This document shows positions 49,441 through 59,029 of a stretch of DNA of 64,000 bases, one piece after another. Each line of letters opens with the position of its first letter. The first letter of the stretch is position 1. The notes under the pieces were generated by a model. That model was not told the DNA's origin, searched no databases, and saw nothing but the letters and a program-made list of their open reading frames with translations. Both the position numbers and the translations under genes were made by a program. Source of the DNA: Brevundimonas vitisensis (GTDB lineage Bacteria; Pseudomonadota; Alphaproteobacteria; Caulobacterales; Caulobacteraceae); contig NZ_CP067977.1 in NCBI RefSeq assembly GCF_016656965.1, forward strand, positions 2,256,501 to 2,320,500, given 5' to 3'.

Positions 49441-52152
49441 TTAGCCGCTGTTGCGAAGGCCCGCGGCCACGCCGTTGATGGCCACCAGTATGCCCTCGCG
49501 GACGCGGGGGTCGTCGTCCCCGGCCCGGCGGCGGCGGATCAGCTCGATCTGGACGTGGTTCAGCGGCTCGACATAGGGCATGCGCATGCGGATCAGGCGA
49601 TCCAGCTCCGGCTGGCCGGCCAGCAGTTCGGTCTGGTCGGTGATGGTCAGGACAGCATCGCGGGTGCGGGTCCACTCGGACTGGATCTCGCCGAAGATCC
49701 GCTCTGCCAGCGCCTTGTCCGGCACCAGGTCGGCATAGCGGCGGGCGATGCTCATGTCCGACTTAGCCAGGATCATCTCCATGTTCTGGACCAGGGTGCG
49801 GAAGAAAGGCCAGTCGCGGGCCATGGTCTTCAGCTCACCCAGGTCTGCGCCCTGGATGGCGGAGCCGAAGCCGAACCAGCCGGGAAGCATGACCCGCGAC
49901 TGCGACCAGCTGAACACCCAGGGGATCGCCCGCAGATCCTCGATGGCGGTCGAGGCGGTGCGCGAGGCCGGACGCGATCCGATCTTAAGCTCGGCCAGTT
50001 CGGCAATCGGCGTGGCGGCCCGGAAATAGTCCACGAAGCCCGGCGTCTCATAAACCAGGGCGCGATAGGCGGCCATGGAGGCAGAGGACAGGGCCGAGGC
50101 GGTGGCACCGTGTCTTTCCGTAAGGCTTTCGTCACGAGCGGGGGCCAGCGAGGCCAGGAGGACGCCGCACGTCAGGGCGTCCAGATTCCGCCTGGCCACA
50201 TCGGGCTCGCCGTATTTGTTGGCGATGACCTCGCCCTGTTCGGTGATGCGGATTCGGCCTGCGACCGTGCCCTGGGGCTGGGCCACAATGCCGGCGAAGC
50301 TGGAGCCGCCGCCCCGCCCGACCGCGCCGCCGCGTCCGTGGAACAGCTGCAGGCGCAGCCCCGCCTTTTCGGTGACCGCCAGCAAGGCGCGCGACGCCTC
50401 GTGCAGTTCCCAGGTCGAGGTCAGATAGGAGCCGTCCTTGTTGCTGTCGGAATAGCCGATCATCACTTCCTGCACGCCGCGGGCCTTGGCCACCGCCAGG
50501 GCCGACGGGTCGGCCAGCAGCCGCTCCAGCGTCGGACGGGCGGCACGCAGGTCATCAATGGTCTCGAACAGGGGCGCGGCCTGGATCGGACAGGCAGCCG
50601 GGTTCTCGGGCCGATAAAGTCCGACCTCCTTCAGCAGAAGATAGACCTCCAGCAGGTCCGAGGCCGCATCGGTCTTGGACACGATATGGGTGCGGATCGC
50701 CTGTGGTCCGAACCGCTCCAGCGCCTGGGCGGCGGCTTCCAGGATGCGGCGTTCCTTCAGCGTCTCTTCGGCATAGTCGGCATAGGGGCTGAACAGCAGA
50801 CGGCCCGAGGCCAGTTCGGCGGAGAGCAGGGCAATGCGCGCCTCCTCGTCCAGACCGGCGTAATCGGCCTCGACCCCCGCCACCTTCAGCAGATCGGCGA
50901 CCACGCGCTCATGGACGTCCGAGTTCTGGCGCAGATCCAGCGTCGCCATGTGGAAGCCGAAGATGTCCAGAGCGGTGATCAGCCGGGTCAGGCTGTCGTC
51001 GGCGAAGACGGCCCCATGGCTGGCCACCAGACTGTCGTGCAGGATGGCCAGCTCTGCGCGGAACCCGTCCGGGCCGTCATAGGGCGCGGCCTCATAGCGG
51101 GCCGGACGGGGCGCGGCCAGGCCGGTCAGGCGGACGTGGGTGGCGGCCAGCCGCGAATAGATTTCGGTCAGGGCCCGACGATACGGCTCGTCGGTTCGAT
51201 GGGGCGATCCATCCTCGGACGCTCCGGCCAGCCGCGCCAGCTCGGGCGTGACACGGGCCAGGGTCCCCGACAGGCTGAGCTCCGCCCCCAGGGCATGCAC
51301 CTCGTCCAGATAGAAGCGCATGACCGCGCGCGCAGACGTCGCCATGGCCGCCGTCAGGGTCGTGCCGTCCACATTGGGATTGCCGTCCCGGTCGCCGCCG
51401 ACCCAGGCCCCGATCCGCAGGAAGGGCTTGAGATCGGGCGCGTCCAGCCGTTTGCGCCAGTCTGCCAACTGGTCCGGCGCAACCCGCAGAAAGACGCGCT
51501 CCAGGAAGGAGACCACGGTGTCGATCTCGTCCTGCACCACCAGGCCGCTCATCCGCACCAGCCGCGTGGCCCACAGGATCACCGTCTGACGCCGCAAGCC
51601 GTTGGTCAGGACCTCGGGCGCGCAGCTCAGCGCGTCGCGGTCGCAGGCATCCAGCAGGGCCGAGACCGCAGCGATCCGGTCCAGCACACTCTTGCGGCGG
51701 ACTTCCGACGGGTGGGCGGTCAGGACCGGCGAGATCAGCGCGTCCGACAACAGGTCGCGGGCATCCTGCGGCGTGCGACCGGCCTGGGCCAGTCGGGCCA
51801 AGGCGCCTTCGGGCGTATCGGCCCGAGCCGCTTCGCCCGATTGGGCTGACCGTGTTTGCGTTTGGGCCCGCCGCTTGCCCGCGCGGTCCTCTGCGACATT
51901 GGCCAGAAGAGAGAAGACGGCGAACCCGTGCGCCAGTCCGACCGCCTCGTCCAGGCTCAGATCCGCCAGCAGGGCCTCCAGCCGTGAGGCATCCTTGGAC
52001 GCCGGGTCGCGGTGATAGGCGACGGACGCCTGCCGCACCGCCTCGACGCGGTCGTAGAGGACCTGTCCCCCTTCGTCGCGGATGACCTCGCCCAGTAGGC
52101 CGCCCAGCAGGCGCACCTCGTCTCGCATACGGTCGTCGGCGGCAGGGGACAT
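49441..52152 (-). CDS. ppc: Phosphoenolpyruvate carboxylase
   Basis: A 903-residue protein. 'VLTAHPSEVRRKS' contains the catalytic His, 'GGDRDGNPNV' binds PEP, 'IGYSDSNKDGSYLTSTWEL' and 'FHGRGGAVGRGGGSS' are the mobile loop and glycine motif, and the C-terminus 'VAINGVAAGLRNSG' ends with the typical N-x-G tail of the family. It makes oxaloacetate from PEP and bicarbonate to refill the TCA cycle. It stands alone, with a 304-bp gap to ffh. Confidence 0.97.
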   Translation of the reverse strand: MSPAADDRMRDEVRLLGGLLGEVIRDEGGQVLYDRVEAVRQASVAYHRDPASKDASRLEALLADLSLDEAVGLAHGFAVFSLLANVAEDRAGKRRAQTQTRSAQSGEAARADTPEGALARLAQAGRTPQDARDLLSDALISPVLTAHPSEVRRKSVLDRIAAVSALLDACDRDALSCAPEVLTNGLRRQTVILWATRLVRMSGLVVQDEIDTVVSFLERVFLRVAPDQLADWRKRLDAPDLKPFLRIGAWVGGDRDGNPNVDGTTLTAAMATSARAVMRFYLDEVHALGAELSLSGTLARVTPELARLAGASEDGSPHRTDEPYRRALTEIYSRLAATHVRLTGLAAPRPARYEAAPYDGPDGFRAELAILHDSLVASHGAVFADDSLTRLITALDIFGFHMATLDLRQNSDVHERVVADLLKVAGVEADYAGLDEEARIALLSAELASGRLLFSPYADYAEETLKERRILEAAAQALERFGPQAIRTHIVSKTDAASDLLEVYLLLKEVGLYRPENPAACPIQAAPLFETIDDLRAARPTLERLLADPSALAVAKARGVQEVMIGYSDSNKDGSYLTSTWELHEASRALLAVTEKAGLRLQLFHGRGGAVGRGGGSSFAGIVAQPQGTVAGRIRITEQGEVIANKYGEPDVARRNLDALTCGVLLASLAPARDESLTERHGATASALSSASMAAYRALVYETPGFVDYFRAATPIAELAELKIGSRPASRTASTAIEDLRAIPWVFSWSQSRVMLPGWFGFGSAIQGADLGELKTMARDWPFFRTLVQNMEMILAKSDMSIARRYADLVPDKALAERIFGEIQSEWTRTRDAVLTITDQTELLAGQPELDRLIRMRMPYVEPLNHVQIELIRRRRAGDDDPRVREGILVAINGVAAGLRNSG

Positions 52153-52456
52153 GGCGTATCTCGCAGCGGGGAGGCTGAATGAGCGAACACAGTGATCGAT
52201 TGTGCGATGCCGCGCGACCCGTGGAACGCGATTTGATGACGCCAGGTATCGGCGGTGGCCGACGCGGAGGGGTCAACTTGCCTTCTGGCCGCTTTTCCCG
52301 CATAAGCCGCCGCTTCCGGCGCAAGTGAACCTCGCGTCTCCACCATCACGACCCCCGTTTCGACGGGACGAGGATGGCGAGAACCCTCTGCCGACGTGAT
52401 CGTCGCCAGGGGCCGTTGTCGTATGGAGCCGCCTCACCCGCCCAGATGAGGTGTTC
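52153..52456. other. 304-bp intergenic region between divergent ppc and ffh
   Basis: No gene is seen here. It should hold promoters for both directions. The best ffh-direction candidate is TTGCCT (52278-52283), a 17-bp spacer and CATAAG (52301-52306), a weak sigma-70 fit. No hairpin or riboswitch fold was found by eye. Confidence 0.45.
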
Positions 52457-53983
52457 ATGTTCGAGGCTCTGAACGAGCGACTGACAGGCGTTTTCGACCG
52501 GATCACCGGGCGCGGAGCCCTGTCCGAAAAGGACGTCACCGAGGCGATGCGCGAAGTGCGCGTGGCCCTGCTGGAGGCGGACGTCGCCCTGCCGGTGGTC
52601 AAGGACTTCATCGCCTTCGCCACCGAGCGTGCCACGGGCGAAGATGTCATCCGCTCGGTCCGGCCCGCCGATCAGGTCATCAAGATCGTCTATGACGGTC
52701 TGGTCGAGATGCTGGGCGGCGAAGAGCCGACGCCGATCAACCTGAATGCTACCCCGCCCGCCGTCATCCTGATGGCCGGCCTGCAGGGGTCCGGCAAGAC
52801 GACGACCTCGGCCAAGCTGGCGCTGCGCCTGACCAAGTTCGATCGCAAGAAGGTCATGATGGCCTCGCTGGACACGCGCCGTCCGGCCGCGATGGAACAG
52901 CTGGCCACCCTGGGCAAGCAGATCGAGGTCGCCACCCTGCCGATCGTGGCGGGCGAGAGCGCGGTGCAGATCGCCAAACGCGCCCTGACCTCGGCCAAGC
53001 TGCAGGGCTTCGACGTCCTGATCCTGGATACCGCCGGGCGCATCACCCTGGACGAGGCCCTGATGGCCGAGGTGGCCGAGGTCGCGCGGGTGGCCAATCC
53101 GGTCGAGACCCTGCTGGTCGCCGACAGCCTGACCGGTCAGGACGCCGTGCGCACGGCCAAGGCCTTCCACGAACGTCTGCCCCTGACCGGCCTGGTCCTG
53201 ACCCGCGCGGACGGCGACGGGCGCGGCGGGGCGATGCTGTCGATGCGGGCCGTGACCGGCCTGCCGATCAAATACATGGGTGCCGGCGAAAAGGTCGATC
53301 AGCTGGACGTCTTCGACGCCCGCCGCGTCGCCGGTCGCATCCTGGGTCAGGGGGACATCGTCGCCCTGGTGGAAAAAGCCAGCCAGGAGCTGGATGCTTC
53401 CAAGGCCGAGGCCATGGCCCGGAAGCTGGCCAAGGGGCAGTTCGACCTGAACGACCTGGCAGCCCAGCTGCAGCAGATGAAGCGGATGGGCGGGCTTCAG
53501 GGCATCATGGGCATGCTGCCCGGCGTGGCCAAGATGAAGGCCCAGATGGCCGACAACAACGTCAACGACAAGCTGATCTCCCGGCAGGAAGCCATCATCA
53601 GCTCCATGACCAAGGCCGAGCGCAAGAAGCCGGACCTGCTGAACGCCAGCCGCAAGAAGCGTATCGCGGCAGGTGCTGGGGTGGATGTGCAGGACATCAA
53701 CCGGCTGCTGAAGCAGCACCGCCAGATGGCCGATATGGTCAAGTCCCTGTCCAAGGGCGGACCGCGCAAGATGCAGCAGATGGCCGCCATGATGGGCGGC
53801 CTGGGCGGTGGCATGGGAGGCGGCCCGGACATGGCCCGCCTCAAGGCCCTGGGGGGCGGCAAGATGCCTGAGCCCAGCGCCGACGAATTGAAAGCGATCC
53901 AGGAGCGCCTGTCGGGCCTGGGTGGCGGACAACTTCCGGGAGGCCTTCCAGGTTTGCCCGGCTTTCCAACCAAGAAGAACTGA
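52457..53983 (+). CDS. ffh: Signal recognition particle protein Ffh (SRP54)
   Basis: The ATG at 52457 gives 508 residues. The N domain is followed by the G domain with 'MAGLQGSGKTTTSAKLA', 'DTRRPAAMEQL', 'DTAGRITLDEALM' and 'TRADGDGRGGAML', and a C-terminal M domain rich in Met ('MKRMGGLQGIMGMLPG', 'MQQMAAMMGGLGGGMGGG'). The C-terminus is longer and Gly/Met-rich. It targets nascent membrane proteins with 4.5S RNA and FtsY. A GTG 6 bp upstream is in frame. ffh-rpsP-rimM is the standard order. Confidence 0.97.
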   Translation: MFEALNERLTGVFDRITGRGALSEKDVTEAMREVRVALLEADVALPVVKDFIAFATERATGEDVIRSVRPADQVIKIVYDGLVEMLGGEEPTPINLNATPPAVILMAGLQGSGKTTTSAKLALRLTKFDRKKVMMASLDTRRPAAMEQLATLGKQIEVATLPIVAGESAVQIAKRALTSAKLQGFDVLILDTAGRITLDEALMAEVAEVARVANPVETLLVADSLTGQDAVRTAKAFHERLPLTGLVLTRADGDGRGGAMLSMRAVTGLPIKYMGAGEKVDQLDVFDARRVAGRILGQGDIVALVEKASQELDASKAEAMARKLAKGQFDLNDLAAQLQQMKRMGGLQGIMGMLPGVAKMKAQMADNNVNDKLISRQEAIISSMTKAERKKPDLLNASRKKRIAAGAGVDVQDINRLLKQHRQMADMVKSLSKGGPRKMQQMAAMMGGLGGGMGGGPDMARLKALGGGKMPEPSADELKAIQERLSGLGGGQLPGGLPGLPGFPTKKN

Positions 53984-54009
53984 CTTCGATTCCCTAGAAA
54001 GAGACTGAA

Positions 54010-54537
54010 ATGCTGAAGATTCGTCTGGCCCGCGGTGGCTCCAAGAAGCGCCCCTACTACTACGTCGTCGTCGCCGACTCGCATGCGCCCCGGGACGGCA
54101 AGTTCCTGGAGCGCGTCGGTACCTACAACCCGATGCTGCCCAAGGACGGTGACAAGCCCCGCGTGACCCTGAAGGCCGACCGGATCTCGGAATGGCTCGG
54201 CAAGGGCGCCCAGCCGACCGACCGCGTCGCGCGCTTCATCAGCGAGAGCCAGGACGAAGCCCTGGTCGGCAAGGTCAAGTGGGCCGCCGGTCAGAACCTG
54301 AAGAAGGGCGAGCCGGGCAAGAAGGCGCAGGAACGTGCCGCTGAGCGCGCGCAGCGCGAAGCCGATCGTCTGGAAGCCGAAGCCGCCGCCAAGATCGAAG
54401 CTGCCGAGGCCGCTGCCCGCGCCAAGGAAGAGGCCGCTGCCGCCGCTGAAGCGGCTGCCAACGCCCCGGCCCCGGAAGCCGCTGCCGAGGAAGCCCCGGC
54501 TGCCGAGGCCGCCGAGGAAGACAAGACCGAGGCCTGA
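54010..54537 (+). CDS. rpsP: 30S ribosomal protein S16
   Basis: A 175-residue protein. The S16 core is residues 1-80 ('[24 protein letters not shown]', '[41 protein letters not shown]'). The remaining 90 residues are a Lys/Glu then Ala/Glu-rich extension, probably helical, as seen in some alphaproteobacteria. It stabilises the 30S body during assembly. It follows ffh by 26 bp. Confidence 0.96.
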   Translation: MLKIRLARGGSKKRPYYYVVVADSHAPRDGKFLERVGTYNPMLPKDGDKPRVTLKADRISEWLGKGAQPTDRVARFISESQDEALVGKVKWAAGQNLKKGEPGKKAQERAAERAQREADRLEAEAAAKIEAAEAAARAKEEAAAAAEAAANAPAPEAAAEEAPAAEAAEEDKTEA

Positions 54538-54560
54538 TTTCCTGCGGAAATCGTCTAAGG

Positions 54561-54589
54561 AGGGCGGTGCCGGATGCCGGCATCGCCCT
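54561..54589. promoter_or_regulatory. Hairpin between rpsP and rimM
   Basis: Arms 54561-54573 and 54577-54589 pair over 13 bp with one G-T wobble and a 3-nt loop. No T-run follows, so it may protect the rpsP end or modulate the read-through into rimM rather than terminate. Confidence 0.5.
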
Positions 54590-54609
54590 TCGTCGCGTCT
54601 GGAGATGAG

Positions 54610-55137
54610 ATGACCAGCAATCCCTTGATCCTCGTCGCTCAGGTCGCCGGGGGATTTGGCGTAAAGGGCGAGGTACGGGTCACGGCCTGGACCGCCGATC
54701 CCATGGCCTTGTTGAGCTATGGGCCGCTGTTGCGGGCGGATGGATCGGTCGGCCTGACCTTGACGTCGGGCCGTGCCGAAAAGTCAGCGGTCGTCGGCCG
54801 GGCCAAGGAAATCGCTACCAAGGAACAGGCCGACGCCCTGCGCGGACTGAAGCTGTATGTGCCGCGCGATCGCTTTCCCCCGGCGGATGAGGACGAATTC
54901 TATCTGGCCGATCTGGTGGGGCTGGAAGCCCGCGATCCGGCCGATACCGTCATCGGTCGGGTCAAGTCGGTGCAGAATTTCGGGGCCGGCGACATGCTCG
55001 AGATCGCGCCCGCGGCGGGGGGGCAGACCTGGTTTCTGCCGTTCACGCGCGATGCCGCACCCGAGATCAAGCCCGACGAGGGCTGGCTGAGGGCGGTCCG
55101 TCCGGTCGAGGTCGGCGAGCGCGAACCGGATCAGTAG
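54610..55137 (+). CDS. rimM: Ribosome maturation factor RimM
   Basis: The ATG at 54610 gives 175 residues. The N-terminal barrel has 'LILVAQVAGGFGVKGEVRVTAWT', then 'LRGLKLYVPRDRFPPADEDEFYLADLVGLEA', and the PRC-barrel end 'IGRVKSVQNFGAGDMLEI'. It helps 30S assembly near S19. In many relatives trmD and rplS come next; here a gene of opposite strand follows, overlapping by 7 bp. Confidence 0.93.
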   Translation: MTSNPLILVAQVAGGFGVKGEVRVTAWTADPMALLSYGPLLRADGSVGLTLTSGRAEKSAVVGRAKEIATKEQADALRGLKLYVPRDRFPPADEDEFYLADLVGLEARDPADTVIGRVKSVQNFGAGDMLEIAPAAGGQTWFLPFTRDAAPEIKPDEGWLRAVRPVEVGEREPDQ

Positions 55138-56003
55138 AAGGTCGTGTCGTCCTGCTTTTCGGCCTTGGGCGCGGCGCGCGGCTGGGCCGGTTCGGTCGGA
55201 CGTGTCGGGGTCGGAGCCGTGGGTGCCGGAACCGTGCCCTCTGCCGGCGGAATGGTCGGCAAGTTGGGATAGGGCAGGCTGCCATCCGGGCCGATGTCGG
55301 GGCTGATCGCCTCGGGCATCGGCGGGGTTTCGCCCGGTACGCCCTGGGCACCGACCGAGTCGGGCGCACCCAGGTCGTCACGGATAAAGGCCCAGGACCG
55401 AGAGTCCGAACAGGCGCAAGCCTTGAGGAAGCCTTCACGGTCGCGCCAGATGATCAGCGGATAGCGGGTCTGAAGCCCCGCGCCGCCCAGCAGTTCGGAC
55501 AGCCGGTCGACGAACTGGCGGCTGGCATCGACCACCGCCGAGCGGGCCAGGTTGTTGTCGGCCTGGGGAATGCCCGCCGCCGTCCAGGCGCTGGCCGGGG
55601 TGGCGGTCCAGCGCTGATACAGGCCCCAGTCGCGGCTGAGCCACAGCTCGGCCACGGTGGTGCGTTCGGCGGCGGTGGACTGCGGGGCTCCCTCGCGGTC
55701 CGGGCGGGCGAACAATATGAAGCGGGCCTCGACCCCACCGGCGCGCAGCTTGGCGACTTCCTCGCGCTCATAGCGGGCCATGGCGGCACTGTCGCGGTAG
55801 CCGACGATATAGAGGGGCTCACCGCCGCCTCCGCCCGAGACCCAGGAGGCCTCGTCCAGCAGGGCCTGAATCTCGGCCTGGTTTTCGGTGATCACGACCG
55901 GCTGGAACCGCGCGTGGAAATTCCAGTAGGCCCAGTAGCCACCGCCCGCCAGCAGCAGGCCGATCAGGGCCGCCAGGGCCGACCACACAAAAAACCGCCG
56001 CAT
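55131..56003 (-). CDS. Unknown membrane-anchored protein with Pro-rich tail
   Basis: From ATG 56003 the product is 290 residues (a GTG at 56009 is also possible). One N-terminal TM helix (about 5-27), a mixed alpha/beta domain of about 180 residues ('LYIVGYRDSAAMARYEREEVAKLRAGGVEARFILFARPDREG', 'WLSRDWGLYQRW', 'LIIWRDREGFLKACACSD') and a Pro/Thr/Ala-rich tail. The middle resembles a thioredoxin-like or periplasmic binding fold only weakly; C-A-C-S is in it. I recognise no family. It sits where trmD would be expected. Confidence 0.8.
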   Translation of the reverse strand: MRRFFVWSALAALIGLLLAGGGYWAYWNFHARFQPVVITENQAEIQALLDEASWVSGGGGGEPLYIVGYRDSAAMARYEREEVAKLRAGGVEARFILFARPDREGAPQSTAAERTTVAELWLSRDWGLYQRWTATPASAWTAAGIPQADNNLARSAVVDASRQFVDRLSELLGGAGLQTRYPLIIWRDREGFLKACACSDSRSWAFIRDDLGAPDSVGAQGVPGETPPMPEAISPDIGPDGSLPYPNLPTIPPAEGTVPAPTAPTPTRPTEPAQPRAAPKAEKQDDTTFY

Positions 56004-56138
56004 CGTCACGCACGCTCCAGCTTCACCGCTCGGACAGGTTAACGCATATCACCGAAAGGTGTCGCGCCTAACAGGCACCTGTGCGGCCGGTGATGATGGT
56101 TTTCGCAACAGCGTGGCTCTGAGGTCGTCACTACCCCC

Positions 56139-56249
56139 GCGCTCAAGCAGGCCGAAGGCCGGTAGCGCCGCCAACTCCGCGCTCAAGCAGGCCGAAGGCC
56201 GGTAGCGCCGCCAACTCCGCGCTCAAGCAGGCTGAAGGCCGGTAGCGCC
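56139..56249. repeat. Three tandem 40-bp hairpin repeats
   Basis: Copies at 56139-56178, 56179-56218 and a 31-bp partial copy at 56219-56249 with one C>T change. Each unit can fold with outer stem GCGCT/AGCGC and inner GGCC/GGCC around GAA. They lie between the unknown anchored protein and the polysaccharide deacetylase stop. Confidence 0.95.
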
Positions 56250-56256
56250 CCGACCC

Positions 56257-57459
56257 CTATCTGCCCGGACGTTGCGTCATCGCAGAGGCCGGGGCCAGTT
56301 GCAGGCCGCGTGCATCCAGGCCTGCGGTCCAGCGGGCTACGGCTTCGACGGTGACGGGATAGCTGAAGCCCATGCCCAGGGCAGAACCCCGCTGTTTGGC
56401 GGCGGCCTCGACGGCGTTCAGCTGGCCCATGATGGCGGCGGGGTTCTGGGTCTCGTCGATCACGCGGTCGGCGCTGGCGCGGGCCCAGGCACCGGGGCGG
56501 CGACGTGCCGTGCCGTCGTCCAGAAAGGCCAGGCCCCGCTGGCGCAGCACGCCCATGAAGGTGCCCATGCCCGCCTCTGAGGTGACGAAACGGTCGCCCA
56601 GATAGTTGGTCACGGCGAAATAGCCCGTCGCCCGGCCCAGGATCCATGACAGGCGGGACTGGATATCGTCCGCATCGCCCGATGCCAGCAGCGTATAGGG
56701 GCCAGGATCCGTCGCCGGATAGCCGGTGGGCTCCATCGGGATTTCCAGCATCACCTCATGACCATGGGCGCGCGCCAGGTCGATCCAGCCCTGAAGCCCC
56801 TCGGCATAGGGGACGAAGCTGAGGGTCACCTCGGCTGGCAGCCGCTCGATCGCCGCGCGGGTGGTGACGGCATTCAGCCCCAGCCCTCCGACCACCACCG
56901 CCACCATCGGCTTGCCGTTCGACCGGAAGGGCCGGGCATAGGCCTGGGCCGGGACGCGGCCATCAGCGGCGATCACCGGCAGGGGACCGTTCGGTCCGGG
57001 TTGGCTGAGCCCCGCGATCGGCGCCTGGACCAGAGGATTGGAGGGGGCACGAACAGGGGCCGTGATCGGTGCACCGGAGCCTGAGACGCTGGCACCATCG
57101 GGCAGGGTGATGACGGAGTCGCCCAAGGGTGCGCCGTCCGGCCCGACCGGGGTGCCCGCCAGATCCTGATAGACCCCCATGGCCCCAAAGGAGAAGACTT
57201 CCTGGGCGGTCGGTACCGGAGCAGCCGCCGGGGCGGAGCGCTCCAGAGAGACACGGGCGGACGGGGCACCGGCGCGGGGATCGCCGAGGACTGCGATGAA
57301 CAGGCCCCCGGCGGCCAACAGCAGCAGGCCTGCGCCGGCCACAGCGACCGGAGGACGTTTGAGGAAGGCCAGGATCGGCGCGGCCGTCTCGGCCAGGCTG
57401 CGGCGGGCGGGCGGAGCCCCGGCGGCGGCGGCGAGGGCGGACTGACGTTTGGCGAACAT
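56257..57459 (-). CDS. Divergent polysaccharide deacetylase (YibQ-like, PF04748)
   Basis: From ATG 57459 the product is 400 residues. A TM helix (about 38-60) anchors it, a Pro/Ala/Gly-rich stalk follows, and the C-terminal half (about 185-390) has 'MVAVVVGGLGLNAVTTRAAIERLPAEVTLSFVPYAEGLQGWIDLARAHGHEVMLEIPMEP', the YibQ signature. Active-site metal ligands of canonical deacetylases are only partly kept. YibQ-like proteins often go with cell-division peptidases. The gene lies just after the repeats; 54 bp separate it from a Mur ligase-like gene upstream. Confidence 0.88.
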   Translation of the reverse strand: MFAKRQSALAAAAGAPPARRSLAETAAPILAFLKRPPVAVAGAGLLLLAAGGLFIAVLGDPRAGAPSARVSLERSAPAAAPVPTAQEVFSFGAMGVYQDLAGTPVGPDGAPLGDSVITLPDGASVSGSGAPITAPVRAPSNPLVQAPIAGLSQPGPNGPLPVIAADGRVPAQAYARPFRSNGKPMVAVVVGGLGLNAVTTRAAIERLPAEVTLSFVPYAEGLQGWIDLARAHGHEVMLEIPMEPTGYPATDPGPYTLLASGDADDIQSRLSWILGRATGYFAVTNYLGDRFVTSEAGMGTFMGVLRQRGLAFLDDGTARRRPGAWARASADRVIDETQNPAAIMGQLNAVEAAAKQRGSALGMGFSYPVTVEAVARWTAGLDARGLQLAPASAMTQRPGR

Positions 57460-57533
57460 GGACACGAGCGACGCTGAATCCCGAAGGACCGCAGGGGCGG
57501 CCCTCTCTCGGGTTTCAGTTTGCCCGTCTGCGG

Positions 57534-58961
57534 TTAAGAAACCCTAACGCCGGATTCACCATGACCCAAGCGGGACAGGACGTTCGCGGCAAAGTCCGAC
57601 AGGGTGTCGTCCCGTGCGCCCATGACGATGATCCGGTCTCCCGGCCGCGCCATCTGAACCAGTCGGTCGCCGCAGGCCGCGCGATCGGCCAGGGCCTCGG
57701 CCGACCGGCCGGCCCCGCGAACGCCGTCCACAATGTCCTGGGATCCGATGCTGCGGTCGGTTGTGCCGCCCTGATAGACGGGCTCAGGCATCAGCAGCAC
57801 GTCCTCTGGCCGCATCAGCCCGGCAAAGCCGTCGATGAATTCCTGACGCATCAGCCGCAGCGGACCGAAACCGTGCGGCTGGAACAGGATCAGCAGGCGG
57901 CCGGGGAAGGCGTGCAGGGTCTTCAGCGAGGCGGCGATCTTGTCCGGGTTGTGAGCGAAGTCGTCGATGACGGTGACGCCGTTCGCCGTGCCGACCACCT
58001 CCATCCGGCGACGGATGCCAGCAAAGGATTCCAGGGCCGCGACCGCCTGATCCAGCGGCACGCCCAGGGCGTGGACGGCCCCCAAGGCGGCCAGGGCATT
58101 GGCGACGTTGTGGGCGCCGGGGACGTTCAGCACCACCTTCTGCGCGGGACCGCCGCCTTGCGCGATGAGCTCGAACCGCATGCCGGTCGGCAGGGGGGCC
58201 AGATTGTGGGCTGACAGGTCTGCCCCCTCATCGCCCAGCGAAAAGGTCACGACCTGCCCCGGTGACAGGGCCTGGGACAGGGCGGCCGTCTCGGGGTTGT
58301 CGAGGTTCAGCACGGCCGTCTGGGCCCTGCGGGTAAAGCCGCCGAACAGGTCGCGCAGCTCCTCCATAGACTTGTGGTCCAGCGAGATGTTGGAGACCAC
58401 CGCCACGGTGGGGTCATAGCGCGCGATCGAGCCGTCGCTCTCGTCTACCTCAGACACGAACAGGTCCGGCTGCCCGATCAGGGCGCTGGCAAAGGGCTGG
58501 TCCGCGCTCATGAAGTTGCGCATGACCGCCCCGTTCATCACCGTCGGGGCTCGACCCGCCTGGTGCAGGATCCAGGCGATCATGCCGGTGATGGTCGATT
58601 TCCCGCTGGTCCCTGCAACTCCGATCGAGGTGGGCGAGGCATTGAACAGCTGGCTGAGCAGCTGCGGCCGCGTCATGATCGTGGCCCCGACCGAGCGGGC
58701 GGCGGCGATATCGGGCACGGTGTCCTCGACCGCGCCGGAGGCGACCACGATCTGGTCTTGCCGTGTGACGCCCGAGCCGTCCTGGGGCGACAGGGTAACC
58801 CCATGAGACGCAAGCCAGGCGAACTTCTCAGGTGATCGTCCCTGATCGCGCGACCGGTCGGACCCGGCGATCGCGGCACCGCGTGCCTGGACGATCAGAG
58901 CCAGGGGCAACATACCCGAACCGCCGATGCCGCAGAAGAAATAGGAAGCGTCTTGATTCAT
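57534..58961 (-). CDS. MurC/Mpl-like UDP-N-acetylmuramate ligase
   Basis: A 475-residue Mur ligase. The N-terminal Rossmann start is '[16 protein letters not shown]' (MurC/Mpl-like), the ATP loop is '[20 protein letters not shown]', the central domain has '[34 protein letters not shown]', and the C-terminal domain '[19 protein letters not shown]'. P-loop G-T-S-G-K-S-T differs from the MurC G-T-H-G-K-T-T. MurC normally lies in the division cluster, so this separate copy may be Mpl-like and attach recycled peptides. It is divergent from an LD-carboxypeptidase 69 bp away, which fits recycling. Confidence 0.88.
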   Translation of the reverse strand: MNQDASYFFCGIGGSGMLPLALIVQARGAAIAGSDRSRDQGRSPEKFAWLASHGVTLSPQDGSGVTRQDQIVVASGAVEDTVPDIAAARSVGATIMTRPQLLSQLFNASPTSIGVAGTSGKSTITGMIAWILHQAGRAPTVMNGAVMRNFMSADQPFASALIGQPDLFVSEVDESDGSIARYDPTVAVVSNISLDHKSMEELRDLFGGFTRRAQTAVLNLDNPETAALSQALSPGQVVTFSLGDEGADLSAHNLAPLPTGMRFELIAQGGGPAQKVVLNVPGAHNVANALAALGAVHALGVPLDQAVAALESFAGIRRRMEVVGTANGVTVIDDFAHNPDKIAASLKTLHAFPGRLLILFQPHGFGPLRLMRQEFIDGFAGLMRPEDVLLMPEPVYQGGTTDRSIGSQDIVDGVRGAGRSAEALADRAACGDRLVQMARPGDRIIVMGARDDTLSDFAANVLSRLGHGESGVRVS

Positions 58962-59029
58962 CAGGGCGAAACCGGGGAGTGTGATTTCAGCCTGACTAGC
59001 ACGGGCGCAGCCGGAGGCCAGCCGTCAGC

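Noticed and set aside
49555..51849. 764-codon open frame opposite ppc
   Set aside because: Gly/Arg/Gln-rich shadow of a well-conserved PEP carboxylase.
56139..56249. CRISPR-like repeat block
   Set aside because: The 40-bp units are directly adjacent with no spacers, and no cas genes are present.
57531..57545. CtrA-like box TTAAGAAACCCTAAC
   Set aside because: Second half-site is TAAC instead of TTAA at the right spacing, and it lies at the 3' end of the Mur ligase gene.
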